A stretch of DNA of 41,681 bases from Streptomyces albicerus (GTDB taxonomy: Bacteria; Actinomycetota; Actinomycetes; Streptomycetales; Streptomycetaceae): contig NZ_VWMY01000055.1 of assembly GCF_008905045.1 (NCBI RefSeq), positions 39,207 to 80,887 on the forward strand, given 5' to 3'. Below the pieces are notes generated by a model that ran no database searches, was not told the origin of the DNA, and saw only the letters and a list, made by a program, of their open reading frames with translations. Below are positions 34,534 through 41,681 of the stretch, in pieces. The position numbers and the translations under genes are program-made. Numbering within the stretch: position 1 is the first letter of the stretch; each line of letters starts with the position of its first letter.

Positions 34534-37401
34534 TCACGGCAGGGTCCACTTCTGGTTGGGTCCGGTGTGGCAGGTCCACAGGTGGACCGGGGTACCGTCG
34601 TTCCAGGTGTCGCCGGAGGCGTCGAGGCATTTGCCGGACTGGGGGTTGCGGACGGTGCCGTCGGCTTGGGCTGCCCACCTCTGCGCGCCGGTGGTATTGC
34701 AGGTCCACAGCTGGATCTTGGTGCCGTCGGCGGTTGCGCCCTGGGCGACGTCGAGGCACTTGCCCAGTGCCTTGAGGGTGCCGTCGTCGGCGACGGTCCA
34801 GCGCTGTGCGGCGCTGCTGTTGCATGTGTACAGCTGGATCTTGGTGCCGTCGGCGGTGCCCGCGTTGTCGATGTCCAGGCACTTCCCGTTGACGCCCTTC
34901 ACCTCACCGGTGCGGTCGCTGCCGGTGGCGGTCGTGAAGGAGAACTCGTCCACGTCGAACAGTGCGCCGCTGCCGCCCTTGAAGACGATGTAGAGGGTGG
35001 TCGACCCGGTCGGCTGGTTGACCAGCGACGCCGTGACGTCCTGGAAGGTCTCCCAGTCGCCGGTGACCGGCGCGGTGGCCGTGCCGAGCAGGGTGCCGGT
35101 AGGGGAGCCGGTGCGTACCTCGATGGTGCCGCCGGCGCCTGCCGAGGAGACGCGTGCGGTGAAGGTGCGGGCGTTGTCGAGGCTGTACGGCTTGAATGAG
35201 ATCCAGTCGCCGTCGTGGATTTCGCCGACCGTCTTGCCGCCGTGCGCGGGCGCGTGGTTGACGACCTGCACGCCGGACGAGTCGCCGTAGTGCTCGGCCT
35301 GCCGGTGGCTGGGCTGGACGATGTGCTGATCGTGCGTGGTGAGCGCGGGTTGGCCGTTCGCGCCCTTGTCGGTGTACTCGGCATCGAGGACGCCGAATAT
35401 GTTGGCGTTGGGGTCGTGTTCGCCGTCCGCCAGCGTCTGCAGGGTGCCGGTGCAGCCGGTGGCCGAGGTCTGCGGGTGCCCGTGGCTGTCGTGGCCGACG
35501 ATGAAGTTGACCTTCACCTTGGAGCAGTCGATCGCGCCGTCCTCCGGGTCGGTGACCGTCACCTTGAACGGGATGGCGGCGCCGAAGTCGTAGATCCGAC
35601 CGTCGGCGGGCGTGTCGATCCGCACCGTCGGGGCGGTGTTGCCGACGGTGATCTGCACGGAGGCGGTGGCCGACTTGCCGGTGGGGTCGGTGACCTTCAG
35701 CGTGGCCGTGTACTGGCCGTTGGCCGTGTAGGTGTGGGACGGATCGGCCGCGGTGGAGGTGGCGCCGTCGCCGAAGGTCCACTGGTAGGCGAGGGTGCCC
35801 CCTTCGGGGTCGGAGCTGCCGGCCGCGGAGAAGGAGACGGCCAGGGGCGCCTTGCCGGAGGTGACGTTCGCCTTGGCCTGGGCCACCGGGGCGCGCCCGC
35901 CGGTCACATGCTCGATGCGGTACAGGGCGGAGTTGGCGTCGCCGTTGAAGTAGCCGGTGCCGTAGTCGAGAACGTAGAGGGCGCCATCCGGGCCGAAGGC
36001 CATGTCCATCACCTGGGTGCCGCTCCAGGGGAAGGCGTTGATGGACTGCACGGTGCCATCGCCGGCGGCCTCGATGCGCTTGATCCAGCGGCGGCCGAAC
36101 TCGCCGGCGAAGAAGTCGCCGTCGTACTCCTGCGGGAACTTCACGTCCGAGGTGGAGGCCGCGTCGTAGCGGTAGACGGGGCCGCCCATGGGGGATTCGG
36201 AGCCGTTGCCGAACTCCGGTACGGAGTTGCCGTCGTAGGGGATCCAGGCGGGCTGGGCGGGCGGCAGGTCGGTGAGGCCGGTGTTACGCGGCGAAGTGTT
36301 TCTCGGCGCGGCGCAGTTGAACCTTGAGCCCGAGGCGCCGGTCGCGAAGTCGAAATCGACGTAAGCGTCGTTCTTGCCGGTGCAGTACGGCCAGCCAAAG
36401 TTGCCGGCCTTGGTGATCCGGTTGAACTCGACCTGTCCGGCGGGGCCGCGGGAGGCGCTGGCGGTGCCCGAGTCGGGGCCGTAGTCACCGACGTAGACGA
36501 TGCCCGTGGCTCTGTCGACACTCATCCGGAACGGGTTGCGGAAGCCCATCGCGTAAATCTCGGGCCGGGTCTGCGCGGTGCCGGACGGGAAGAGATTCCC
36601 GGACGGGATCGTGTACGAACCGTCGGCGTTGACCTTGATGCGCAGGATCTTGCCGCGTAGATCGTTGGTGTTGCCGGAGGAACGCTGGGCGTCGTACGCG
36701 GGGTTGCGCGAGGCACGTTCGTCGATCGGCGTGTAGCCGTCCGAGGCGAAGGGGTTGGTGTCGTCGCCTGTCGACAGGTACAGGTTGCCCGCCGCGTCGA
36801 AGTCGATGTCTCCGCCGACGTGGCAGCACAGGCCGCGAGAGGCGGGCACGTCGAGGATCTTCTTCTCGCTGGCCAGGTCCAGGGTGTTGTCGTTCTTCAG
36901 AACGAACCTGGACAGCCGGTTGACCCCGTCGAAGGGGGTGAAGTCGGATGACGCCCCGTCGGCCGGGGCGTCGCCGGCCGGAGTGTTCAACTTCGGGGCG
37001 TAGTACAGGTAGACGAAACGGTTGGAAGAGAAGCCGGGATCAGCCGCGACGCCTTGGAGGCCCTCCTCGTCGTGGCTGTAGACGTCGAGCCTGCCCGCCA
37101 CGGCTGTGGTGCCGGCCGCGTCGGTGCGGTGCAGCGTGCCGTCCCGCGAAGTATGCAGCACCGAGCGGTCCGGCAGGACCGCCATGGTCATGGGTTCGCC
37201 GGTCTCGGCCACGCCCTTGGCAAGGGTGACCTGTTGAAAGTCCTCGGCCGCCGCCGCGGCGCGGGCTTCGCCGCCGGGGGAGGCCGGGGCAACGGCGGGA
37301 GCCGCGGCGGCGGGGCTCAGTGGGAGCGCCAGGCCCACGGCACACGCCACGGCCGTGAGCAGCGTACGGACACGTCTGTGTCCGAGCAGTCTCGTGCGCA
37401 C
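34534..37401 (-). CDS. secreted PQQ-type sugar dehydrogenase with PKD, CBM6 and ricin-type lectin domains
   Basis: Protein of 955 residues. A signal peptide (about 1-34) is followed by a six-bladed propeller of the glucose/sorbosone dehydrogenase type (about 55-500), with LCCHVGGDIDFDAAGNLYLSTGDD and GFRNPFRMSVD. A PKD domain (about 505-590), an Ig-like stretch (590-685), a CBM6 domain (about 690-830) and a C-terminal ricin-type lectin (about 835-955) follow. The propeller should oxidise sugars; PQQ dependence is inferred from the family, and no PQQ genes are nearby. Start: GTG 37401 with GGAGA 5 nt upstream. The next gene begins 17 bp downstream of its stop. Confidence 0.9.
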   Translation of the reverse strand: MRTRLLGHRRVRTLLTAVACAVGLALPLSPAAAAPAVAPASPGGEARAAAAAEDFQQVTLAKGVAETGEPMTMAVLPDRSVLHTSRDGTLHRTDAAGTTAVAGRLDVYSHDEEGLQGVAADPGFSSNRFVYLYYAPKLNTPAGDAPADGASSDFTPFDGVNRLSRFVLKNDNTLDLASEKKILDVPASRGLCCHVGGDIDFDAAGNLYLSTGDDTNPFASDGYTPIDERASRNPAYDAQRSSGNTNDLRGKILRIKVNADGSYTIPSGNLFPSGTAQTRPEIYAMGFRNPFRMSVDRATGIVYVGDYGPDSGTASASRGPAGQVEFNRITKAGNFGWPYCTGKNDAYVDFDFATGASGSRFNCAAPRNTSPRNTGLTDLPPAQPAWIPYDGNSVPEFGNGSESPMGGPVYRYDAASTSDVKFPQEYDGDFFAGEFGRRWIKRIEAAGDGTVQSINAFPWSGTQVMDMAFGPDGALYVLDYGTGYFNGDANSALYRIEHVTGGRAPVAQAKANVTSGKAPLAVSFSAAGSSDPEGGTLAYQWTFGDGATSTAADPSHTYTANGQYTATLKVTDPTGKSATASVQITVGNTAPTVRIDTPADGRIYDFGAAIPFKVTVTDPEDGAIDCSKVKVNFIVGHDSHGHPQTSATGCTGTLQTLADGEHDPNANIFGVLDAEYTDKGANGQPALTTHDQHIVQPSHRQAEHYGDSSGVQVVNHAPAHGGKTVGEIHDGDWISFKPYSLDNARTFTARVSSAGAGGTIEVRTGSPTGTLLGTATAPVTGDWETFQDVTASLVNQPTGSTTLYIVFKGGSGALFDVDEFSFTTATGSDRTGEVKGVNGKCLDIDNAGTADGTKIQLYTCNSSAAQRWTVADDGTLKALGKCLDVAQGATADGTKIQLWTCNTTGAQRWAAQADGTVRNPQSGKCLDASGDTWNDGTPVHLWTCHTGPNQKWTLP
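34537..34905 (-). repeat. near-identical lectin-domain DNA copy 2
   Basis: Partner of 32762-33128, at the 3' end of the PQQ-type dehydrogenase gene. Protein-level differences are few: for example, ASGGTWNDG against ASGDTWNDG and NSTAAQRWTVAEDG against NSSAAQRWTVADDG. Confidence 0.85.
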
Positions 37402-38134
37402 AGAGTTCTCCAGGAGAAGTGGGGGTGGCGGCAGGTCGCGGAGGGCCTGCCAGTGGGGGGTGAACGGGCGCGCGCCGTCGCGCCGTCAAGACAGAAGCCC
37501 ATGGGCTCTGTTGGAGCTCTGACTGCTTCAGTTCCGGGAAGTTAGCGGGCTTGGTCCGCAGCCGTAACCCCTTTCACACAAGATCTCGGAACTTTTTCCC
37601 CGCGAGAGACAAAGTGCGTAAGCTGCCCTGCGCGCCCGCACAAGCCCATCCCAAGGGCTGCTATCGAGGCTGGACGCCGTGGGACTTGGCAATGTCAAGG
37701 AGTACAGGGCCCCGGCGGTGTGCCATGCCCTCTCGGTACCCCAGGCTCAGACCGCGTTCGGCAGCGCTGACGAGGAACGGGCGGGCAGCCCTGGCCCGCC
37801 GCCGTGCGCCGGGTATCGCCGCGCGACGTGACGGTCGTCGTCCCGTCGCCGCACTCGTGGGCGCACCTGTGACGGCGCTGGTCGGGGCGCAGTTCGTGGA
37901 TCTGCCCTATGAATTGCTCACATCCGGACGCTCCCGGGCGGGCAAGAACGGCTGGCTAGCCCGCGGCGAGAACTGCTCCCCGCGCCCGCGGGGATGGTTG
38001 TCGGTGTGCGACAGTTGACCTGCAATTTTAGTGGTGATCTAGGTTTGCGGTGTCCGTGAGGGCCGACGTGAGACTCCCACTCAGTCTCTCTGCTGGCCGG
38101 TGAACGCAAGATCTTTGCGAAGTGCGTAGGCCAT
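37402..38134. other. promoter region and gene-poor stretch
   Basis: The first 200 bases should carry the promoter of the minus-strand secreted-enzyme genes; no clear -35/-10 pair can be named. The rest has reading frames without family resemblance or a convincing start. It adjoins a damaged phosphotransferase gene. Confidence 0.5.
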
Positions 38135-38137
38135 TCA

Positions 38138-39030
38138 ACTGTGCTGCATCGTCCGGGCCGGGACTTGCAGGCCGGCGCGCTCCCAGCTTGCTCGCGCCGT
38201 TGGCTGCACCGGGCACCGCCGGAATGGGTACTTGTCGGTGCCGTGCCAGGTGCTGGCGTCCTCAACGGCTCGCGTCAGTCGGGCCGGTTGCTCAACGGGG
38301 CCACACGGACGGTCTGCCGCGCCGTCCGGCAGCAGACCCACGGCAGTGAGGTCGCAGGCCGGATCGCCCGCGCAGAGGTCGCCGAAGTCGATCACGCCGC
38401 AGAAGGTGCCGTCAACAGTGCCGCAGAAGGTGCCGTCAGCAGTGGAGACGTTGGCCAGGTGCAGGTCGCCGTGGAGCCACAGGGCCGGGCCCGCCCAGCC
38501 AGGCGCGGCGACGGCGTCCTCCCACATGGCAAGGACGGCGTCCGGGTTGGGGATCGGCCCCAGCTCGGTGGCCGAGGCGAGTTGCTCAGCGAACTGCTCG
38601 GCGCGCTCGGCCAGCCGGCCCCCATAGTTATGTTCTTCGCGGCGACGGGCGATGGGCGCCCCGTCGGGAGCGGGCCGATGAAGAGCCGTCAGGAAGGCGG
38701 CCAAACTGTCGGCCGCGTCCGCAGTGCGCGTGGCGGGGGCGCGGTCGGCAGGCGCACCCGGCATCCAGGTGGTGACGATCCAGGGCCGAGGAAGCCGCTC
38801 GGAGGGCTCCCCGAGGCGCTGCGGGACGGGGACCTGCAGCGGGAAGTGCGGGGTGACCGCGGGCAGCCAGGCGTGCTCCTTGCGCGGCAGCGCATCAGCA
38901 GACTGCGTCGCCCAGGGCAGCCGGACGGCGAGGTCATCGCCGAGCCGCCACAGCTGGTTGTCACAGCCACGCGCACCTAGCGCGCGTGCGTGACGATCTG
39001 GTCGACGAGGGTCTTGGTGATGGTCAGCAT
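38138..39030 (-). pseudogene. aminoglycoside-phosphotransferase-like gene, damaged
   Basis: A gene for an APH/choline-kinase-like phosphotransferase that is broken at several places. The expected start (ATG 39030, MLTITKTLVDQIVTHAR) ends in a stop after 17 codons; the following LGARGCDNQLWRLGDDLAV resumes in another frame, so about a dozen residues are missing and the frame has shifted. The central part is intact and shows the catalytic HGDLHLANV and the metal loop GVIDFGDLCAGDPA. Just before the metal loop a 24-bp tandem duplication adds eight residues. After LLPDGAADR the C-terminal sequence loses family resemblance. The original substrate may have been an antibiotic or a metabolite; the family does not say. 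Confidence 0.7.
38396..38443. repeat. 24-bp tandem duplication inside the phosphotransferase gene
   Basis: Units 38396-38419 and 38420-38443 differ at one base (38415 against 38439). They encode a doubled DGTFCG block directly before the IDFGD metal motif. Confidence 0.85.
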
Positions 39031-39049
39031 GTCGGTCAGGATAAATGAA

Positions 39050-39087
39050 GGCCCGCCTCATACCGAGGGGTGGTATAAGGCGGGCCC
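39050..39087 (-). terminator. terminator of the AGCS symporter gene
   Basis: GGCCCGCCT-x-ATACC (39050-39064) pairs with GGTAT-x-AGGCGGGCC (39072-39086). It stands 27 bp after the symporter stop; the minus-strand flank is T-rich (TTCATTT). Confidence 0.7.
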
Positions 39088-39113
39088 ATATGCTGAAACG
39101 GCCGGTGCGGGGG

Positions 39114-40655
39114 TCAGACGACCTTGGCGGTCTCGCGCTCGTCCTCGGGGTCCGCGCCGCCCACGGTGGCCCGCGCGGCCCGGCCCCGGACGAAGTCCAG
39201 GAAGGAGTCGAGCTCGCGCTTGACGACGGGGGCCAGCAGGTAGAGGCCGATGATGTTGAACACCGACAGCATGAAGAGTGCCGAGTCGGCCAGGCTGATC
39301 AGTGAGTCGAGGGAGAGCAGCGAGCCCAGGACGACGAACACACTCCAGGTGACCTTGAAGACGTTCTCGCTGGTCCTGCTCTTGCCGAAGAGGTACGACC
39401 ATGCCTTGAGGCCGTAGTAGCCCCAGGTCAGGATCGTGGAGAACGCGAACAGCAGCACCGCGACGGTCAGCAGGTCAGGGAACCAGGGCAGTACGGTCCC
39501 GAAGGCGTCGGAGGTGATGGTGACGCCGCCGATGCTCTCGCCCTCGCGGGCCTCGGCCCAGCTGTCCGGGTTGGCGATGATGATGGTCAGCGCGGTCATG
39601 GTACAGATGACGACTGTGTCGATGAACGGCTCGAGCAGGGCGACCAGGCCCTCGCTCGCGGGGTGTTTGGTCTTGACCGCGGAGTGGGCGATCGGGGCGG
39701 AGCCCAGACCGGCCTCGTTGGAGAAGGCGGCACGCTGGAAGCCGACGATCAGGGCGCCGATCACACCGCCCGTGACGCCGTCGGCCTCGAACGCGCCCTT
39801 GAAGATGGTCTCGATCGCGTCGGGCACCGCGGTGACGTTCGTCAGGATGACGACCAGGCAGGCCACGATGTACATGCCGGCCATCGCCGGGACGAGCCGG
39901 CTGGTGACCGAGGCGATGGAGCGGATGCCGCCGAGCAGCACGAGGCCGACGAGCAGAGCGACGACCACACCGAAGAGGATGGCACCGGCGGAGGAGGCCA
40001 TGAAGCCGTCCTCGCCGCCGACGGTCGAGGCGATCTGCGCGTAGCTCTGGTTGGCCTGGAGCAGGTTGCCGCCGAACAGGCCGAAGAAGAGGATCATGAT
40101 GGAGGCGAGGACGGCGAGCACCTTGCCGAGCCTGGCGCCGCCCTTGCCGAAGCGCTCGGCGAGGCCCTTGGGCAGGTAGTGCATCGGACCGCCGGAGACG
40201 GTGCCGTCCTCGTGCTCTTCCCGGTACCTGACACCGAGGGTGACCTCGACGAACTTGGTCGCCATACCGAGCAGACCGCAGAGGATCATCCAGAAGGTGG
40301 CGCCGGCGCCACCGATGGAGACGGCGACTGCGACACCGGCGATGTTGCCGAGGCCGACGGTGCCGGAGACGGCGGCGGTCAGCGCCTGGAAGTGGTTGAC
40401 CTCACCGGGTGAACCCTCTTCGTCGTACTTGCCGCGCACCACCTTGGTGGCGAGGAAGAATTTGCGTACCTGGATGAGCCCGAACCAGGTGGTGAAGATC
40501 AGACCCGCGACGACGAGCCAGGCGACGATGAGCGGGAGTTCGGTGTCGCCGACGGGGACCGCGTAGAAGACGACCTCGCCGACTTTCTCAGCGACAGGTT
40601 CGAAGAAATCACTGACGGCGTCGTCAATGTCTTGCGTGATGGAGTCGAGCGACAT
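39114..40655 (-). CDS. alanine/glycine:sodium symporter (AGCS family)
   Basis: Integral membrane protein of 513 residues with about 11 hydrophobic segments. It carries AGCS signatures: SGTVGLGNIAGVAVAVSIGGAGATFWM (about 96-122), GGPMHYL after an acidic loop, and FSNEAGLGSAPIAHSAVK (about 310-328). It imports alanine or glycine with sodium. ATG 40655 has GAGGTAG about 6 nt upstream. The gene stands alone between two hairpin terminators, so it is probably monocistronic. It could supply or remove the glycine made by the tdh-kbl pathway, but they are 29 kb apart and no link is shown. Confidence 0.94.
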   Translation of the reverse strand: MSLDSITQDIDDAVSDFFEPVAEKVGEVVFYAVPVGDTELPLIVAWLVVAGLIFTTWFGLIQVRKFFLATKVVRGKYDEEGSPGEVNHFQALTAAVSGTVGLGNIAGVAVAVSIGGAGATFWMILCGLLGMATKFVEVTLGVRYREEHEDGTVSGGPMHYLPKGLAERFGKGGARLGKVLAVLASIMILFFGLFGGNLLQANQSYAQIASTVGGEDGFMASSAGAILFGVVVALLVGLVLLGGIRSIASVTSRLVPAMAGMYIVACLVVILTNVTAVPDAIETIFKGAFEADGVTGGVIGALIVGFQRAAFSNEAGLGSAPIAHSAVKTKHPASEGLVALLEPFIDTVVICTMTALTIIIANPDSWAEAREGESIGGVTITSDAFGTVLPWFPDLLTVAVLLFAFSTILTWGYYGLKAWSYLFGKSRTSENVFKVTWSVFVVLGSLLSLDSLISLADSALFMLSVFNIIGLYLLAPVVKRELDSFLDFVRGRAARATVGGADPEDERETAKVV

Positions 40656-40744
40656 CTGACTACCTCAAGGCGCAGGGGGACTGGCGGCATGGTGCGGCGA
40701 TGTGGGGGTGCTGGGTCATGTGCTCCGGCGGGTGGGCCGGTTCT

Positions 40745-40759
40745 CCCAGCACGGCTGGG
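40745..40759. other. short perfect hairpin in the symporter leader region
   Basis: CCCAGC (40745-40750), ACG, GCTGGG (40754-40759) form a 6-bp stem with a 3-nt loop, about 90 bp upstream of the symporter start. Its role is unknown. Confidence 0.35.
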
Positions 40760-40830
40760 GTGCCGCATTGGAGTTGGGAAGTCTTACCACGGCCTTTGCC
40801 ATGCCTTGGGTGACTCGGATCACGCAAAAA

Positions 40831-40860
40831 CGCCCCCGGGGCACAAAACCCCAGGGGCGG
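40831..40860 (-). terminator. intrinsic terminator after the DUF2017 remnant
   Basis: On the minus strand CGCCCCTGGGG, a loop TTTTGTG, and CCCCGGGGGCG form a strong stem, followed by TTTTT (40830-40826). It ends transcription coming from the truncated DUF2017 gene. Confidence 0.8.
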
Positions 40861-40949
40861 TGATGCGATCGTTATCCGGATTTGAGCGTCCGCTGAGACA
40901 GCGCAGCCTGAAAACGGCTTGACAGATCAGTAGACAAAGGAGCGGACGG

Positions 40950-41177
40950 TCATGACCGCGCGGGGTCCTCAGGGCACGGCATGAGCGTTTCGACGAACGT
41001 CTCCTGGAGCCCGCCCAGCCAGAGATGCGCCATCACCATCGGCTGGCGCGGATCCTCGTCCGGCAGCCGGTAGAGGAGGTCGGTGTCCTCCTCGTCGACG
41101 ACGTCGAGCCGGGAGCCGATCGCGAGCCGCCAGTCGTTGAGGGCGCCTAGCCTGGACGCCCCCCCACCTGCGGACAT
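40950..41177 (-). pseudogene. DUF2017 protein, N-terminal part missing
   Basis: The reading frame of 75 residues holds only the conserved end of DUF2017 proteins (ALNDWRLAIGSRLDV, then LLYRLPDEDPRQPMVMAHLWLGGLQETFVETLMP). Full members in Streptomyces are near 200 residues and begin with a segment that is absent here. The only start is ATG 41177, immediately after GAGGG, and the first ten residues (MSAGGGASRL) do not match the family. The sequence further upstream shows no DUF2017 homology in any frame. It could still be expressed, since a terminator follows. Confidence 0.7.
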
Positions 41178-41527
41178 CCCTCAGGCGAGAGGTGATCTTC
41201 CTCGGCGACTGACTTTCTGCGCATCAGCGGTAGTTTCGCCGGCCAGAGGCGGTACCGACCCTGGCCCGCGAAATCACGGAATGCAACTGGTGCCCCGGCG
41301 GGTGACACAAACATGGGAACAGGCGAAGTCAAATGAGCGATCTTCTCCGTGTGGGTAAAACTAGTGTGAAGGTGGTCGAAGGTGGTCGCTTACGGTGCGT
41401 TGCGCTAGTACGCCCCCGCTCGTTCGGCGAGGTTTCCTTATCCCAGGGGTACCGCGGCTGTCCCGCATCGGGGTCCAATGGTGAAAGTCAAGCTCTTCGC
41501 ACCCGCGCCGGTCAGAAGAGGCACGCA
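41178..41527. other. intergenic region before the NfeD gene
   Basis: No gene with family resemblance was found. A 10-bp tandem repeat (GAAGGTGGTC twice) lies near 41371-41391. The NfeD promoter should lie in the last 150 bp. Confidence 0.4.
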
Positions 41528-41681
41528 ATGGATCTATGGCTGATCTGGTTGATCATCGCAGCTGTGTTGGCTGTGGCGGAGATCTTCACGCTTACTGCTG
41601 CGCTCGGAATGCTGAGCGCGGCCGCGTTGGTCACGGCGGGGTCCGCCGCGGTCGGGCTGCCACTGCCGTTGCAGTTCTTGG
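41528..41681 (+). CDS. NfeD family membrane protein, partial (runs off the end)
   Basis: The first 51 residues are visible: MDLWLIWLIIAAVLAVAEIFT, then ALGMLSAAALVTAGSAAVG, two membrane helices typical of the short NfeD family whose C-terminal OB-fold domain would follow beyond the window. These proteins work with stomatin/flotillin-like partners in membrane organisation. ATG 41528 has AGAAGAGG about 7 nt upstream. Confidence 0.85.
   Translation, partial: MDLWLIWLIIAAVLAVAEIFTLTAALGMLSAAALVTAGSAAVGLPLPLQFL

Noticed and set aside
34517..34882. N-terminal extension of the ThuA/DUF1080 protein by 122 residues
   Set aside because: This is an out-of-frame reading of the neighbouring lectin domain; the signal peptide and ribosome-binding site place the start at 34516.
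37551..38018. Plus-strand frame of 155 codons
   Set aside because: No convincing start, no family resemblance, and Arg-rich composition typical of chance frames in high-GC DNA.
41147..41332. Minus-strand frame of 61 codons before the DUF2017 remnant
   Set aside because: It does not match DUF2017 in any part and is not in frame with it.

Overview
The window is high-GC actinobacterial DNA, almost certainly from Streptomyces. Supporting signs are strong G/C preference at third codon positions, GTG and TTG starts, a conservon operon, ABC sugar importers without their own ATPase, Tat-type lipoproteins and secreted multidomain carbohydrate enzymes. No replication origin, rRNA, CRISPR array or intact insertion sequence was seen.

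Layout. (1) 242-4625: a conservon, with sensor-kinase-like CvnA, roadblock CvnB, DUF742 CvnC, small GTPase CvnD and a trailing GAF protein. (2) 4672-8049: a divergent DUF2264 / Gfo-Idh-MocA oxidoreductase pair with three phased CGTACG sites between them. (3) 8290-11555: threonine-to-glycine catabolism (tdh, kbl) followed by a LysR regulator. (4) 11634-14752: XRE-cupin regulator, GNAT, YjbR-type protein and an MFS exporter. (5) 14814-16490: a transketolase split into two genes on the minus strand behind a SoxR/MerR-type dyad promoter that looks leaderless. (6) 16644-18242: tRNA-Pro(GGG), a terminator, then a decayed tyrosine recombinase and a decayed DUF2637/Spd-type membrane gene, the remains of an integrated element.

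(7) 18745-30612 is an alpha-mannan utilisation locus. Minus-strand genes encode a binding protein, two permeases, a secreted GH76 endo-alpha-1,6-mannanase, a cytosolic GH38 alpha-mannosidase and a small protein. Plus-strand genes encode a long mannose-6-phosphate isomerase, a ROK kinase and a LacI regulator. Two matching near-palindromes (consensus GTTAWCGWTAAC) lie in the divergent promoter region, which suggests LacI control of both arms. The inferred route is: mannan is cut outside by GH76, oligosaccharides are imported, GH38 releases mannose, the ROK protein may phosphorylate it, and the isomerase makes fructose-6-phosphate. Just beyond the regulator are fragments of a GH125 exo-mannosidase and an AraC regulator, so the locus was once larger.

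(8) 31177-37401 holds three secreted proteins on the minus strand: a GH43-type enzyme, a ThuA/DUF1080 protein with a ricin-type lectin, and a PQQ-type sugar dehydrogenase with PKD, CBM6 and ricin-type domains. The two lectin domains are near-identical at DNA level. (9) 37402-41681 is more broken up: a gene-poor stretch, a damaged aminoglycoside-phosphotransferase-like gene, an intact AGCS amino-acid/sodium symporter, a 5'-truncated DUF2017 gene, and the start of an NfeD-family gene running off the end.
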